Below are positions 1 to 6,500 of a DNA stretch of 8,172 nucleotides, in pieces. The DNA is from an uncultured Lachnospiraceae bacterium. GTDB lineage: Bacteria; Bacillota; Clostridia; Lachnospirales; Lachnospiraceae. The notes under the pieces were generated by a model. It saw only the letters and a list, made by a program, of their open reading frames with translations. It was not told where the DNA came from and did not search any database. The position numbers and the translations under genes are program-made. Every line of letters begins with the position of its first letter. The stretch's first letter is position 1. The DNA lies in assembly GCA_947177105.1 (NCBI GenBank), contig CAMWTF010000092.1:1-8172 (forward strand), written 5' to 3'.

Positions 1-79
1 TGTCCCCGCCTGCTTCACGGGCAACCTCAAGGGCAGCGTCAATGACCATCTCTTTCGTAATCTTTGCTCGTGGTGGCAC
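1..79 (-). CDS. TetR/AcrR-family transcriptional regulator, N-terminal fragment
   Basis: Only the first 26 codons are in the window; the gene runs leftward off the edge. The reading begins fM-PPRAKITKEMVIDAALE and continues VAREAGGD, the usual opening of TetR repressors: a basic tip, then helix 1 with the 'I..AA.E..RE.G' pattern that precedes the helix-turn-helix. The start is GTG at 79; AGGAGG (complement of 88-93) sits 8 bases upstream, and the upstream ATG at 86 is in another frame that stops after 15 codons. A consensus promoter and a palindrome overlapping its -10 lie just upstream, so it probably represses itself. The ligand, the C-terminal domain and the target genes cannot be seen. 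The family call is fairly secure; a specific role is not. Confidence 0.8.
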   Translation of the reverse strand, partial: MPPRAKITKEMVIDAALEVAREAGGD

Positions 80-96
80 ATTTCATTCCTCCTTTT

Positions 97-126
97 TATA
101 ATTGTTGTTATATAACAGTAATTATA
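97..126. promoter_or_regulatory. Palindromic operator, probable binding site of the adjacent TetR-type repressor
   Basis: This is a 30-bp inverted repeat centred between 111 and 112, with 13 of 15 base pairs symmetric. Its core TGTTATATAACA (106-117) is perfect, and only the pairs 105/118 and 104/119 fail. Its right end (121-126) is the -10 hexamer of the leftward promoter, and its left end stops 4 bases short of the regulator's ribosome site. TetR dimers bind palindromes of this kind, so occupancy would block the regulator's own promoter. That the neighbouring protein is the ligand is inference from position. Confidence 0.7.
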
Positions 127-149
127 CTTTTTCTCAGCAGCTTTGTCAA
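121..149 (-). promoter_or_regulatory. Sigma-A-type promoter of the TetR-type regulator gene
   Basis: Read on the minus strand, a perfect TTGACA (144-149) is followed by a 17-base spacer and a perfect TATAAT (121-126). Initiation would fall near 114, about 35 bases before the GTG start. The -10 lies inside the palindrome at 97-126. Confidence 0.85.
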
Positions 150-262
150 GCCATCTGGATAAAAGTTCACTATTGTATGGTACTTTGAGTGGTGCTTTTT
201 GAAGCGGGTAATCTTTTTATTCCCATGGAGCTTTTGGCAGTGCTTATACTTTTGCGGGACTG

Positions 263-291
263 TTGCCAAGAGAGGCCGAGTGCGATATAAT
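263..291 (+). promoter_or_regulatory. Sigma-A-type promoter of the ROK kinase gene
   Basis: TTGCCA (263-268), a 17-base spacer and TATAAT (286-291) match the housekeeping consensus at 10 of 12 positions. Initiation near 298 would give a leader of about 90 bases before the ATG at 390. It is about 140 bp from the TetR-type operator, so it is probably not controlled by that site. No catabolite-response (cre) element is convincing in the 150-390 stretch. Confidence 0.65.
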
Positions 292-389
292 GAGCGTACA
301 GGGCGTTTGGAGGCCGGGCGGATACTGCTGTGGATAGAGCTGTGTGTGGGCAGGGAGTCTGCGGAACATTAATTTTGGAGGAAAAAGAG

Positions 390-1307
390 ATGATATTAGG
401 AGCACTGGAAGCGGGCGGCACCAAGATGGTGTGCGCCGTTGGTGATGAGCATGGACAGGTGTGGGAGCGTATATCCATTCCCACGGTGAGTCCAGAGGAA
501 ACCATGCCTCAGATAATTGCATTTTTTAAGAAACACGATATAGAGGCTCTGGGGGTGGGGTGTTTTGGTCCCATCAATCCGGTGAAGGGCACAGCCACCT
601 ACGGCTACATTACCTCCACACCCAAGCTGGCCTGGCAGGATTACAACATCGTGGGTGCCTTTGAGGAAGCGCTGGGCTGTCCGGTGGGTTTTGACACGGA
701 TGTGAACGCTTCCATGTTGGGGGAGGCCACCTTTGGACTGGCCAAGGGTCTGGACACCTGCATCTATGTGACCGTTGGCACCGGTGTGGGTGTGGGAGTT
801 TATGCCAATGGGGGACTGCTCCACGGAATGATGCACCCGGAGGCGGGTCACCTTCTGCTGCAGCGTCATCCGTCGGATACCTATGGGGGGAAATGCCCTT
901 TTCACGGGAACTGTCTGGAGGGGCTGGCATCGGGACCGGCTATTGAGGAGCGCTGGGGCGCCAAGGGATCGGAGCTGGCGGATCGGCAGGAGGTATGGGA
1001 ACTGGAGGCATACTATATTGCCCAAGCCTGCGTAAACTATACTTTTGTCTATGCGCCGAAAAGAATAATCCTGGGAGGCGGGTTCATGCATCAGGAGCAG
1101 CTTTTCCCCATGATCCGCCAACAGTATCAGGAGTTGATGGCGGGCTATATGGTCACGCCGGAGTTGGAGAATCTGAACCGCTACATCGTGCCCTGCAGCT
1201 TAAATGACAACCAGGGCGTCATGGGCTGTCTGGAACTGGCGATGGAGGCGGTGGGAGAACGGCTTCTCGCGGAGGGGTTGAGAACAGGAAAGTTATTTAA
1301 TCTGTAA
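390..1307 (+). CDS. ROK-family sugar kinase, fructokinase-like
   Basis: This 305-residue cytosolic kinase probably uses ATP to phosphorylate a hexose; the closest family resemblance is to the Bacillus ScrK/YdhR-type fructokinases. Visible motifs in order are the N-terminal phosphate loop EAGGTK (residues 7-12), the sugar/catalytic segment DTDVNASMLGEA with probable base Asp104, the second phosphate loop VTVGTGVGVGV (127-137), and a zinc site His154, Cys169, His172, Cys175 within GGKCPFHGNCLEG. There is no N-terminal helix-turn-helix, so this is an enzyme and not an XylR/NagC-type repressor. The ATG at 390 is chosen because GGAGG (377-381) lies 8 bases upstream and the ROK fold begins at once; an earlier in-frame ATG at 330 lacks both. 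No transport or hydrolase gene adjoins it, so the substrate (fructose, mannose or other) is inference. Confidence 0.88.
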   Translation: MILGALEAGGTKMVCAVGDEHGQVWERISIPTVSPEETMPQIIAFFKKHDIEALGVGCFGPINPVKGTATYGYITSTPKLAWQDYNIVGAFEEALGCPVGFDTDVNASMLGEATFGLAKGLDTCIYVTVGTGVGVGVYANGGLLHGMMHPEAGHLLLQRHPSDTYGGKCPFHGNCLEGLASGPAIEERWGAKGSELADRQEVWELEAYYIAQACVNYTFVYAPKRIILGGGFMHQEQLFPMIRQQYQELMAGYMVTPELENLNRYIVPCSLNDNQGVMGCLELAMEAVGERLLAEGLRTGKLFNL

Positions 1308-1335
1308 CCAAATAGAAAATTTACTGTCAATTAGG

Positions 1336-1362
1336 GTGAACACACACTGGTGTGGGAGCGTG
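1336..1362 (+). promoter_or_regulatory. Possible ECF-type (autoregulatory) promoter upstream of the sigma gene
   Basis: GTGAAC (1336-1341) and CGTG (1359-1362) are 17 bases apart. That resembles the AAC / CGT arrangement recognised by ECF sigma factors such as Bacillus SigW and SigV. Initiation near 1370 would leave a leader of about 70 bases. A small dyad, CACAC-TG-GTGTG (1343-1354), fills the spacer. No housekeeping promoter or ROK terminator is evident in 1308-1439, so read-through from the kinase gene is the alternative. The match is short and could be chance. Confidence 0.33.
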
Positions 1363-1439
1363 TACACAGCAGGGGCCGCAAGGGAGGAGACAGACGCCGG
1401 GACGGCAGTATCTGCGGATCATGAGAGGGACCACAGAGG

Positions 1440-2000
1440 ATGATGGAGGACAGCAAGATTATAGATCTGTATTTTGAACGCTCCGAGGAGGCGATCACAC
1501 AGACTGCCGAGAAGTATGGCCGTCTGTGCCGCAGCATTGCCATGCATATCGTGGGCAGCTATGAGGATGCCCAGGAGTGCGAAAATGACACCTATGTAGC
1601 CGTATGGAATGCCATTCCTCCCACCAGACCCAATATTTTCTCCGCGTTCCTGAGCCGGATCAGCAGGAATATTGCTCTAAACCGCTATGAGTACAACCGG
1701 GCGGGCAAGCGCAACAGCCAGTTTGACCTTGTGCTGGAGGAACTGGAGGAATGCCTGTCCTCCTCCTATTCCGTGGAGGATACCTATATCGCCGGGGAAG
1801 TGGCAGGAATGATAAACGCATTTCTGGAAAAACTGAAAACGGAGACAAGAATTATTTTTGTGCGCAGATACTATTATGCGGATTCCGTCAAGGAGATTGC
1901 GCAGAGGCTGGCCATAGGCGAGAGCAAGGTTAAAACCACGCTTTTTCGGGTAAGGCAGGAACTGAAGGCATACCTTGAGGAACAGGGTGTGCAGGTGTAG
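1440..2000 (+). CDS. RNA polymerase sigma-70 family (ECF-type) sigma factor
   Basis: This 186-residue protein has the two-domain ECF layout. Region 2 spans roughly residues 10-90, with the core-binding and -10 recognition helices around DAQECENDTYVAVWNAIP (43-60) and ISRNIALNRY (74-83). After an acidic linker (about 95-115), region 4 (about 122-182) carries the helix-turn-helix in VKEIAQRLAIGESKVKTTLF, ending in the typical RVRQELKAYLEE. It would direct RNA polymerase to a small regulon, probably in response to an envelope or extracellular signal. The start at 1440 is favoured by AGAGGGA (1424-1430), 9 bases upstream; the adjacent ATG at 1443 is possible. The next gene encodes a membrane protein suited to be its anti-sigma factor, although the 152-base gap is wider than the usual overlap. 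The regulon cannot be read from this window. Confidence 0.88.
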   Translation: MMEDSKIIDLYFERSEEAITQTAEKYGRLCRSIAMHIVGSYEDAQECENDTYVAVWNAIPPTRPNIFSAFLSRISRNIALNRYEYNRAGKRNSQFDLVLEELEECLSSSYSVEDTYIAGEVAGMINAFLEKLKTETRIIFVRRYYYADSVKEIAQRLAIGESKVKTTLFRVRQELKAYLEEQGVQV

Positions 2001-2047
2001 AATATGCGGAACAGAAGATCTAGCAATCTTCAAAACAGCATATTCCC
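2000..2047 (+). repeat. Palindromic repeat element, copy A (hairpin just after the sigma stop)
   Basis: GAATATGC (2000-2007) pairs with GCATATTC (2038-2045), and inside it GAAGAT (2014-2019) pairs with ATCTTC (2026-2031). The two stems are exactly concentric and separated by a symmetric 6/6 internal loop (GGAACA / AAAACA); the apical loop is 6 bases. It starts on the last base of the sigma stop codon. There is no T tail, so it is not a classic terminator. Bases 2000-2034 match 3513-3547 at 29 of 35 positions, which marks it as one copy of a short dispersed repeat family. Confidence 0.7.
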
Positions 2048-2127
2048 GGACAGTACACTGATCAATATCTGTACGCCCAAGCGGGCAGATATTGATCACC
2101 GGTAAAGTGCGCTGGCAGGGAATATGC
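2038..2127 (+). repeat. Large nested inverted repeat between the sigma and membrane-protein genes
   Basis: Three stems nest. The outer stem is GCATATTCCC (2038-2047) with GGGAATATGC (2118-2127), a perfect 10 bp. The middle stem is CAGTACACT (2051-2059) with AGTGCGCTG (2106-2114), 8 of 9 paired counting a G-T wobble. The inner stem is TGATCAATATCTG (2059-2071) with CAGATATTGATCA (2086-2098), a perfect 13 bp, capped by a small CCC/GGG stem. T2059 can pair in only one of the two inner stems. The outer left arm is the same DNA as the right arm of copy A, so the two folds compete. The structure ends 25 bases before the downstream ATG. No T tail follows. Confidence 0.72.
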
Positions 2128-2152
2128 GGAACTCTAATAGGATGGTAAATCA

Positions 2153-3217
2153 ATGGGAAAGATGAACAGGGAAGATCTGTTTCGGGAGATCGGAGAAATC
2201 GACGAGACATATGTGGAGGAGGCGCAGCGGGTCCAAAGAAGGCGCAGGGCGCCCTCCTGGGTGGGCAAGACGCTGGCAGCGGCGGCCAGCCTGGTGCTCT
2301 GTGTGGGTATAGGGTATATAACGGTGTTGGTCACAATGCCCAAGGGGGCTGTGGGCGGCAACATGAGCGGCGCGTCGGACGCAAATGGAAGCGCCATGGA
2401 AGCCGCACAGGAGCAGTGCTCCGTGGCGGAGGATAAAGAGGGCCAGATGGCTGGCGGCGCAGGGACCAAAGAGGCGGGAGAGGACCAGACGGTTTCCAAG
2501 ACTGTCCAGACGGATTCGGAGCAGCCCTCCCAAGAGAGTGCTCCGGTCGTAGCGCCATCTGCCTCGGAGTCGGCGCAGCGTTACGATGAGCAGGCAGACT
2601 CCTCGAACACCGATGGCAGCAAAGAGCAGAGCGAGTCAGAGCAGATAAAGGAAAGCCTGGAGGAAAAGGATACCATAGAAGATATGGACGACTCCATAAA
2701 GGGGGAGTTGCTGCAGTCCGGAGAAAGCGCAATGGATCTGACCTGGGAGGCGGCTCGGGCGGATGTGGTCTATGGCCGGTACGTGGACGTGCAGGCGCCG
2801 GAGGGATACAGTTTTACCAGCGCAGTCCGCTCTTCGTCCGTTTTGTACGTGACCTGGAACAAGGGCATGGAGGAGATATCGTTCATCTGCAGGCAGGCGG
2901 ATGAGGATGTCAGCGATTGGCTGGCGGATGTGGAGAAGCCGGAGGAGTACGATCTGGGACTGTATACTTATCCCTGGAGCGGCAGTGTGCCCGAGGAATT
3001 GCTGCAACTGGTGAGTAATGCGGTCTTCAGGCCGGATCAGGTCACCCTTGATATCGTGGCCGCCAGAACCTACCAGGTGCAGGAGGCGGGGGACGTGTCC
3101 GGCAGCCGCACCCGCATTGGCATACTGTACAGTGATAATGTGTTGGTGGAGATCAGTGGCAAGGGGCCGTCGGCGGAGGAGATCTTTGCCATGATAAATC
3201 TGGAAAATCAGGTATAG
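2153..3217 (+). CDS. Single-pass membrane protein, probable anti-sigma factor/sensor of the upstream ECF sigma
   Basis: This 354-residue protein has a short cytoplasmic head (residues 1-37) with MNREDLFREIGEIDETYVEE, a pattern common in Clostridia membrane proteins encoded beside ECF sigma factors. A basic stretch (29-32, RRRR) leads into one membrane helix at about 38-62, giving an N-in topology. Residues about 65-190 are a low-complexity acidic linker rich in Ser, Glu, Gln, Asp and Ala. A folded extracellular part follows (about 195-354), with WEAARADVVYGRYVDVQAPE near its start and ILYSDNVLVEISGKG near its end; I do not recognise its family, and no zinc-type HxxxCxxC anti-sigma motif is present. 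AGGATGG (2139-2145) lies 7 bases before the ATG at 2153; Met4 at 2162 is an alternative. The anti-sigma role rests on position and topology, not on a recognised inhibitory domain. Confidence 0.72.
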   Translation: MGKMNREDLFREIGEIDETYVEEAQRVQRRRRAPSWVGKTLAAAASLVLCVGIGYITVLVTMPKGAVGGNMSGASDANGSAMEAAQEQCSVAEDKEGQMAGGAGTKEAGEDQTVSKTVQTDSEQPSQESAPVVAPSASESAQRYDEQADSSNTDGSKEQSESEQIKESLEEKDTIEDMDDSIKGELLQSGESAMDLTWEAARADVVYGRYVDVQAPEGYSFTSAVRSSSVLYVTWNKGMEEISFICRQADEDVSDWLADVEKPEEYDLGLYTYPWSGSVPEELLQLVSNAVFRPDQVTLDIVAARTYQVQEAGDVSGSRTRIGILYSDNVLVEISGKGPSAEEIFAMINLENQV

Positions 3218-3259
3218 CCGGAGAAATATTCTGAATTTTTACAAATGCGCAATTTCCTA

Positions 3260-3288
3260 TTTACGAAGCAGTCCTTTTTCGCTATAAT
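3260..3288 (+). promoter_or_regulatory. Promoter of the carB leader transcript
   Basis: TTTACG (3260-3265), a 17-base spacer and a perfect TATAAT (3283-3288) match the consensus at 10 of 12 positions. Initiation would fall in the A run around 3294-3296, about 25 bases before the leader ORF's ATG. The surrounding AT-rich DNA (3218-3300) contains no terminator for the preceding gene. No other convincing promoter lies between here and carB. Confidence 0.7.
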
Positions 3289-3318
3289 AGAAAAAATGAC
3301 TTGAAGCGGAGGAAGAAG

Positions 3319-3414
3319 ATGAGGGCTGTGCGCATGAGCAAACAGGTGAATATTCCGGCAGAGATGTGCAGGGCATCTTATTCCCTTTTTTCTATAATTG
3401 CTTCTATTCCATAG
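3319..3414 (+). CDS. Small leader-peptide ORF upstream of carB (31 residues)
   Basis: ATG at 3319 is preceded by GGAGG (3308-3312) at 6 bases, a strong ribosome site, and the frame runs 31 codons to TAG at 3412. The peptide opens MRAVRMSKQVNIPAEM and ends in SYSLFSIIASIP. It contains three Arg codons (positions 2, 5 and 18) but no dense run of one amino acid. Its 3' third is encoded by a T-rich tract (3379-3409, including six T in a row at 3386-3391). The stop lies 12 bases before a terminator hairpin. Leader ORF, U-rich tract and terminator upstream of a carbamoyl-phosphate gene is the layout of the enterobacterial pyrBI attenuator, in which UTP-sensitive RNA polymerase pausing lets the ribosome block the terminator. 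The peptide is probably not functional in itself. Translation and regulation are inference. Confidence 0.5.
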   Translation: MRAVRMSKQVNIPAEMCRASYSLFSIIASIP

Positions 3415-3425
3415 GTTGCAGTGAT

Positions 3426-3456
3426 AAGCCAGTAGTTTTAGTTACTGGCTTTTCTT
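3426..3456 (+). terminator. Intrinsic terminator / candidate attenuator before carB
   Basis: AAGCCAGTA (3426-3434) pairs perfectly with TACTGGCTT (3443-3451) around an 8-base loop, followed by TTCTT so that the descending arm and tail read TTTTCTT. It lies after the leader ORF and before carB, with no visible new promoter between it and the carB start, so carB transcripts should have to read through it. It could also end messages coming from the membrane-protein gene. No upstream sequence complementary to either arm was found that would act as a conventional antiterminator. Confidence 0.72.
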
Positions 3457-3470
3457 ATGTACCCAGAAGG

Positions 3471-3510
3471 GATTATGCAAAACAAAAGGATCATCAAAAC
3501 AGCGCTTTCC
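3471..3510 (+). repeat. Dispersed repeat, copy B (shortened)
   Basis: It begins GATTATGCAAAACAAAAGG and continues ATCATCAAAACAGCGCTTTCC. Its left part matches copy C and its right part matches the right half of copy A (ATC..CAAAACAGC....TTCC). It therefore looks like a copy of the same unit with the central hairpin tip deleted; the outer arms no longer pair well. It directly adjoins copy C. Confidence 0.55.
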
Positions 3511-3547
3511 GGGAATATGCAAAACAGAAGATCAAGACAGCTTCAAA
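3511..3547 (+). repeat. Dispersed repeat, copy C, next to the carB ribosome site
   Basis: It opens GGGAATATGCAAAACAGAAG and then ATC. Bases 3513-3547 match 2000-2034 of copy A at 29 of 35 positions. It ends 1 base before the AGGAGG (3549-3554) of carB. A partial fourth copy, GGGAATATGCGGAAC (2118-2132), occupies the equivalent place before the ribosome site of the membrane-protein gene. Confidence 0.6.
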
Positions 3548-3560
3548 TAGGAGGATGAGT

Positions 3561-6500
3561 ATGAGTAAAAGAACAGACATCAAAAAAGTATTGATTATCG
3601 GCTCCGGCCCCATCATCATCGGACAGGCTTGCGAATTTGACTATTCCGGCACCCAGGCGTGTAAGGCTCTGCGACAGCTGGGCTATCAGATAGTGCTGGT
3701 CAATTCCAACCCGGCCACTATTATGACTGACCCGGGAATCGCGGATGTTACCTATATTGAGCCTCTGAATGTAAAGCGCCTGGAGCAGATAATCGACAAG
3801 GAGCGCCCGGATGCCATCCTGCCTAACCTGGGCGGTCAGTCCGGCTTAAACCTCTGTTCCGAGCTGGCCAATGCGGGGGTGCTGGATAAATACAATGTTA
3901 AGGTCATCGGTGTGCAGGTGGATGCCATCGAGCGGGGGGAGGACCGCATCGAATTTAAGAAGACCATGAACAAGCTGGGGATTGAGATGGCCCGCAGCGA
4001 GGTGGCCTACTCCGTGGAGGAGGCGCTTTCCATTGCGGATCGGCTTGGCTACCCGGTGGTGCTGCGCCCAGCCTATACCATGGGCGGCGCAGGCGGCGGC
4101 CTGGTGTACAATGTGGAGGAGCTTCGGACAGTCTGCTCCCGGGGCCTGCAGGCTTCCCTGGTGGGGCAGGTGCTGGTGGAGGAATCCATTCTGGGCTGGG
4201 AGGAGCTTGAGCTGGAAGTGGTGCGGGACGCCAAGGGCAACATGATCACCGTCTGCTTTATCGAGAATATCGATCCCTTGGGTGTACACACCGGGGATTC
4301 CTTCTGCTCCGCCCCCATGCTGACCATCTCTCAGGAACTGCAAAAACGGCTTCAGGAGCAGGCATATAAGATTGTGAACGAGGTGGAAGTCATCGGCGGC
4401 ACCAATGTGCAGTTTGCCCACGATCCCGTAAGTGACCGGATTGTGGTCATCGAGATCAATCCCAGAACCTCCCGTTCCTCCGCTCTGGCCAGCAAGGCCA
4501 CGGGCTTTCCCATTGCGCTGGTATCCGCCATGCTTGCCTCGGGGCTGACTCTGGATGAGATTCCCTGCGGCGTGTGCGGCACTTTGGACAAGTATGTGCC
4601 CGGCGGGGATTATGTGGTGATCAAGTTCGCCAGATGGGCCTTTGAGAAGTTCAAGGACAGCGAGGACAAGCTGGGCACCCAGATGCGGGCGGTGGGCGAA
4701 GTTATGAGCATCGGCAAAACCTACAAGGAGGCTTTCCAGAAGGCCATCCGCAGCCTGGAGATCGGGCGCTATGGCCTGGGCTTTGCCAAGGATTTCCATG
4801 AGAAGAGCAAGGAAGAATTGCTGAAATTGCTGGTAGTTCCCACCAGCGAGAGGCAGTTTATCATGTATGAGGCCCTGAGAAAGGGCGCCACAGTGGAGGA
4901 ACTGTTCCGGCTGACCAAGATCAAGCACTACTTTATTGAGCAGATGAAGGAGCTGGTGGAGGAAGAGGAGGCGCTGCTGGCCATGAAAGGCAGTATGCCG
5001 GAGAAGGCGGTGCTGGAGCAGGCCAAGAAGAACGGCTTTGCGGACCGCTACTTAAGCAAACTGCTGGAGGTGCCGGAGGAGGAGATACGCAGGGTACGTA
5101 CAAGCTATGGCATCACCGAGAGCTGGGAGCCGGTGCATGTGTTTGGCACCAAGGACAGCGCTTATTATTACTCCACCTACAATGCGCCGGATAAGACGAC
5201 AGTTTCCGACAAAAAGAAGATTATGATCCTGGGCGGCGGTCCCAACCGGATCGGCCAGGGCATTGAGTTTGACTACTGCTGTGTACATGCGGCTTTCGCG
5301 TTGAAGGAGTTGGGCTTTGAGACCATTATTGTCAACTGCAATCCGGAGACCGTGTCCACGGATTATGACACTTCTGATAAGCTGTATTTTGAGCCGCTGA
5401 CGCTGGAGGATGTGCTGAGTATCTATGAGAAGGAGAAGCCGGTGGGCGTCATCGCCCAGTTTGGCGGGCAGACACCTCTTAACCTGGCGGCGGATCTGAA
5501 AAAGAACGGAGTGCGGATCCTGGGTACTTCCCCGGAGGTCATCGACATGGCTGAGGACAGGGATCTGTTCCGGGGCATGATGGAGAAGCTGGGGATCCCC
5601 ATGCCGGAGGCCGGTATGGCGGTAGACGTATCCGAAGCCCTGGAGATTGCCGGCAGGATCGGCTATCCTGTCATGGTGCGGCCTTCCTATGTGCTGGGCG
5701 GCCGGGGCATGGAAGTGGTCAGTGAGCCGGAGAGCCTGCGGCAGTATATGGCGGCGGCGGTGGGCGTAACCCCGGATCGGCCCATTTTGATCGACCGGTT
5801 CCTGCGTCATGCCACCGAGTGCGAGGCGGATGCCATCGCGGACGGCAGACACGCCTATGTGCCCGCGGTTATGGAGCATATTGAACTGGCGGGAGTACAT
5901 TCCGGTGATTCCGCATGTATCCTGCCCTCCAAGAATATTCCGGAGGAGTTGGTGACGACCATCAAGGAGTACACCCGCAAAATCGCCGAGGAGATGGGGG
6001 TCTGCGGTCTGATGAACATGCAGTATGCCATCGAGGACGGCAAGGTATACGTGCTGGAGGCCAATCCCAGGGCGTCCCGCACCGTTCCCCTGGTTTCCAA
6101 GGTCTGCGGTGTACAGATGGTGAAGCTGGCCACCCAGATCATGACCAGGGAGTTGACGGGCATGGCATCCCCCATCGAGGGCATGAAAGAGGTGAAGCCT
6201 GTCTATTACGGGGTAAAGGAAGCGGTGTTCCCCTTCAATATGTTCCAGGAGGTAGACCCGGTGCTGGGGCCCGAGATGCGCTCCACCGGGGAAGTGCTGG
6301 GGCTGGCTACCAATGTGGGAGAGGCATTTTTCAAGGCCCAGGAAGCCACCCAGACCAAACTGCCCACCTCCGGGACAGTGCTGTTCTCCGTCAGCGGCAA
6401 GGACAAGCCGGAGGTGGTGGAGATCGCTCAGGTATTCGCGGAGTGCGGCTTTAACATCCTGGCCACCGGAACCACCTATGAACTGCTGGTTAATAGCGGC

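Noticed and set aside
161..199. An imperfect hairpin AAAAG-TT-CACT / AGTG-GTG-CTTTT between the divergent genes
   Set aside because: The stem is broken and AT-rich with a 16-base loop, and there is no rightward gene upstream for it to terminate.
200..216. TGAAGCGGGTAATC as a catabolite-response element
   Set aside because: The CG core is offset by one base from the cre consensus and the two halves are not symmetric.
330..389. A 20-codon N-terminal extension of the ROK kinase from ATG 330
   Set aside because: No ribosome site precedes 330, the extra residues are outside the ROK fold, and GGAGG at 377-381 sits at ideal distance from ATG 390.
3393..3398. A second TATAAT, within the leader ORF
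   Set aside because: The -35 position 17 bases upstream reads AGGGCA, far from consensus; it is better explained as part of the T-rich pause tract.
3461..3476. ACCCAGAAGGGATT, resembling the PyrR anti-antiterminator loop consensus
   Set aside because: It is one base short of the consensus, lacks the flanking stem, and lies downstream of the terminator where PyrR binding could not control it.
3471..3547. Two adjacent similar units resembling a mini CRISPR array
   Set aside because: Only two diverged units about 42 bases apart, no uniform spacer, and the same repeat occurs at 2000-2047 in another context; it is a dispersed palindromic repeat.
3366..3560. A 65-codon N-terminal extension of CarB
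   Set aside because: It would translate the end of the leader ORF out of frame, the terminator hairpin and repeats B and C; the family N-terminus and AGGAGG both point to 3561.
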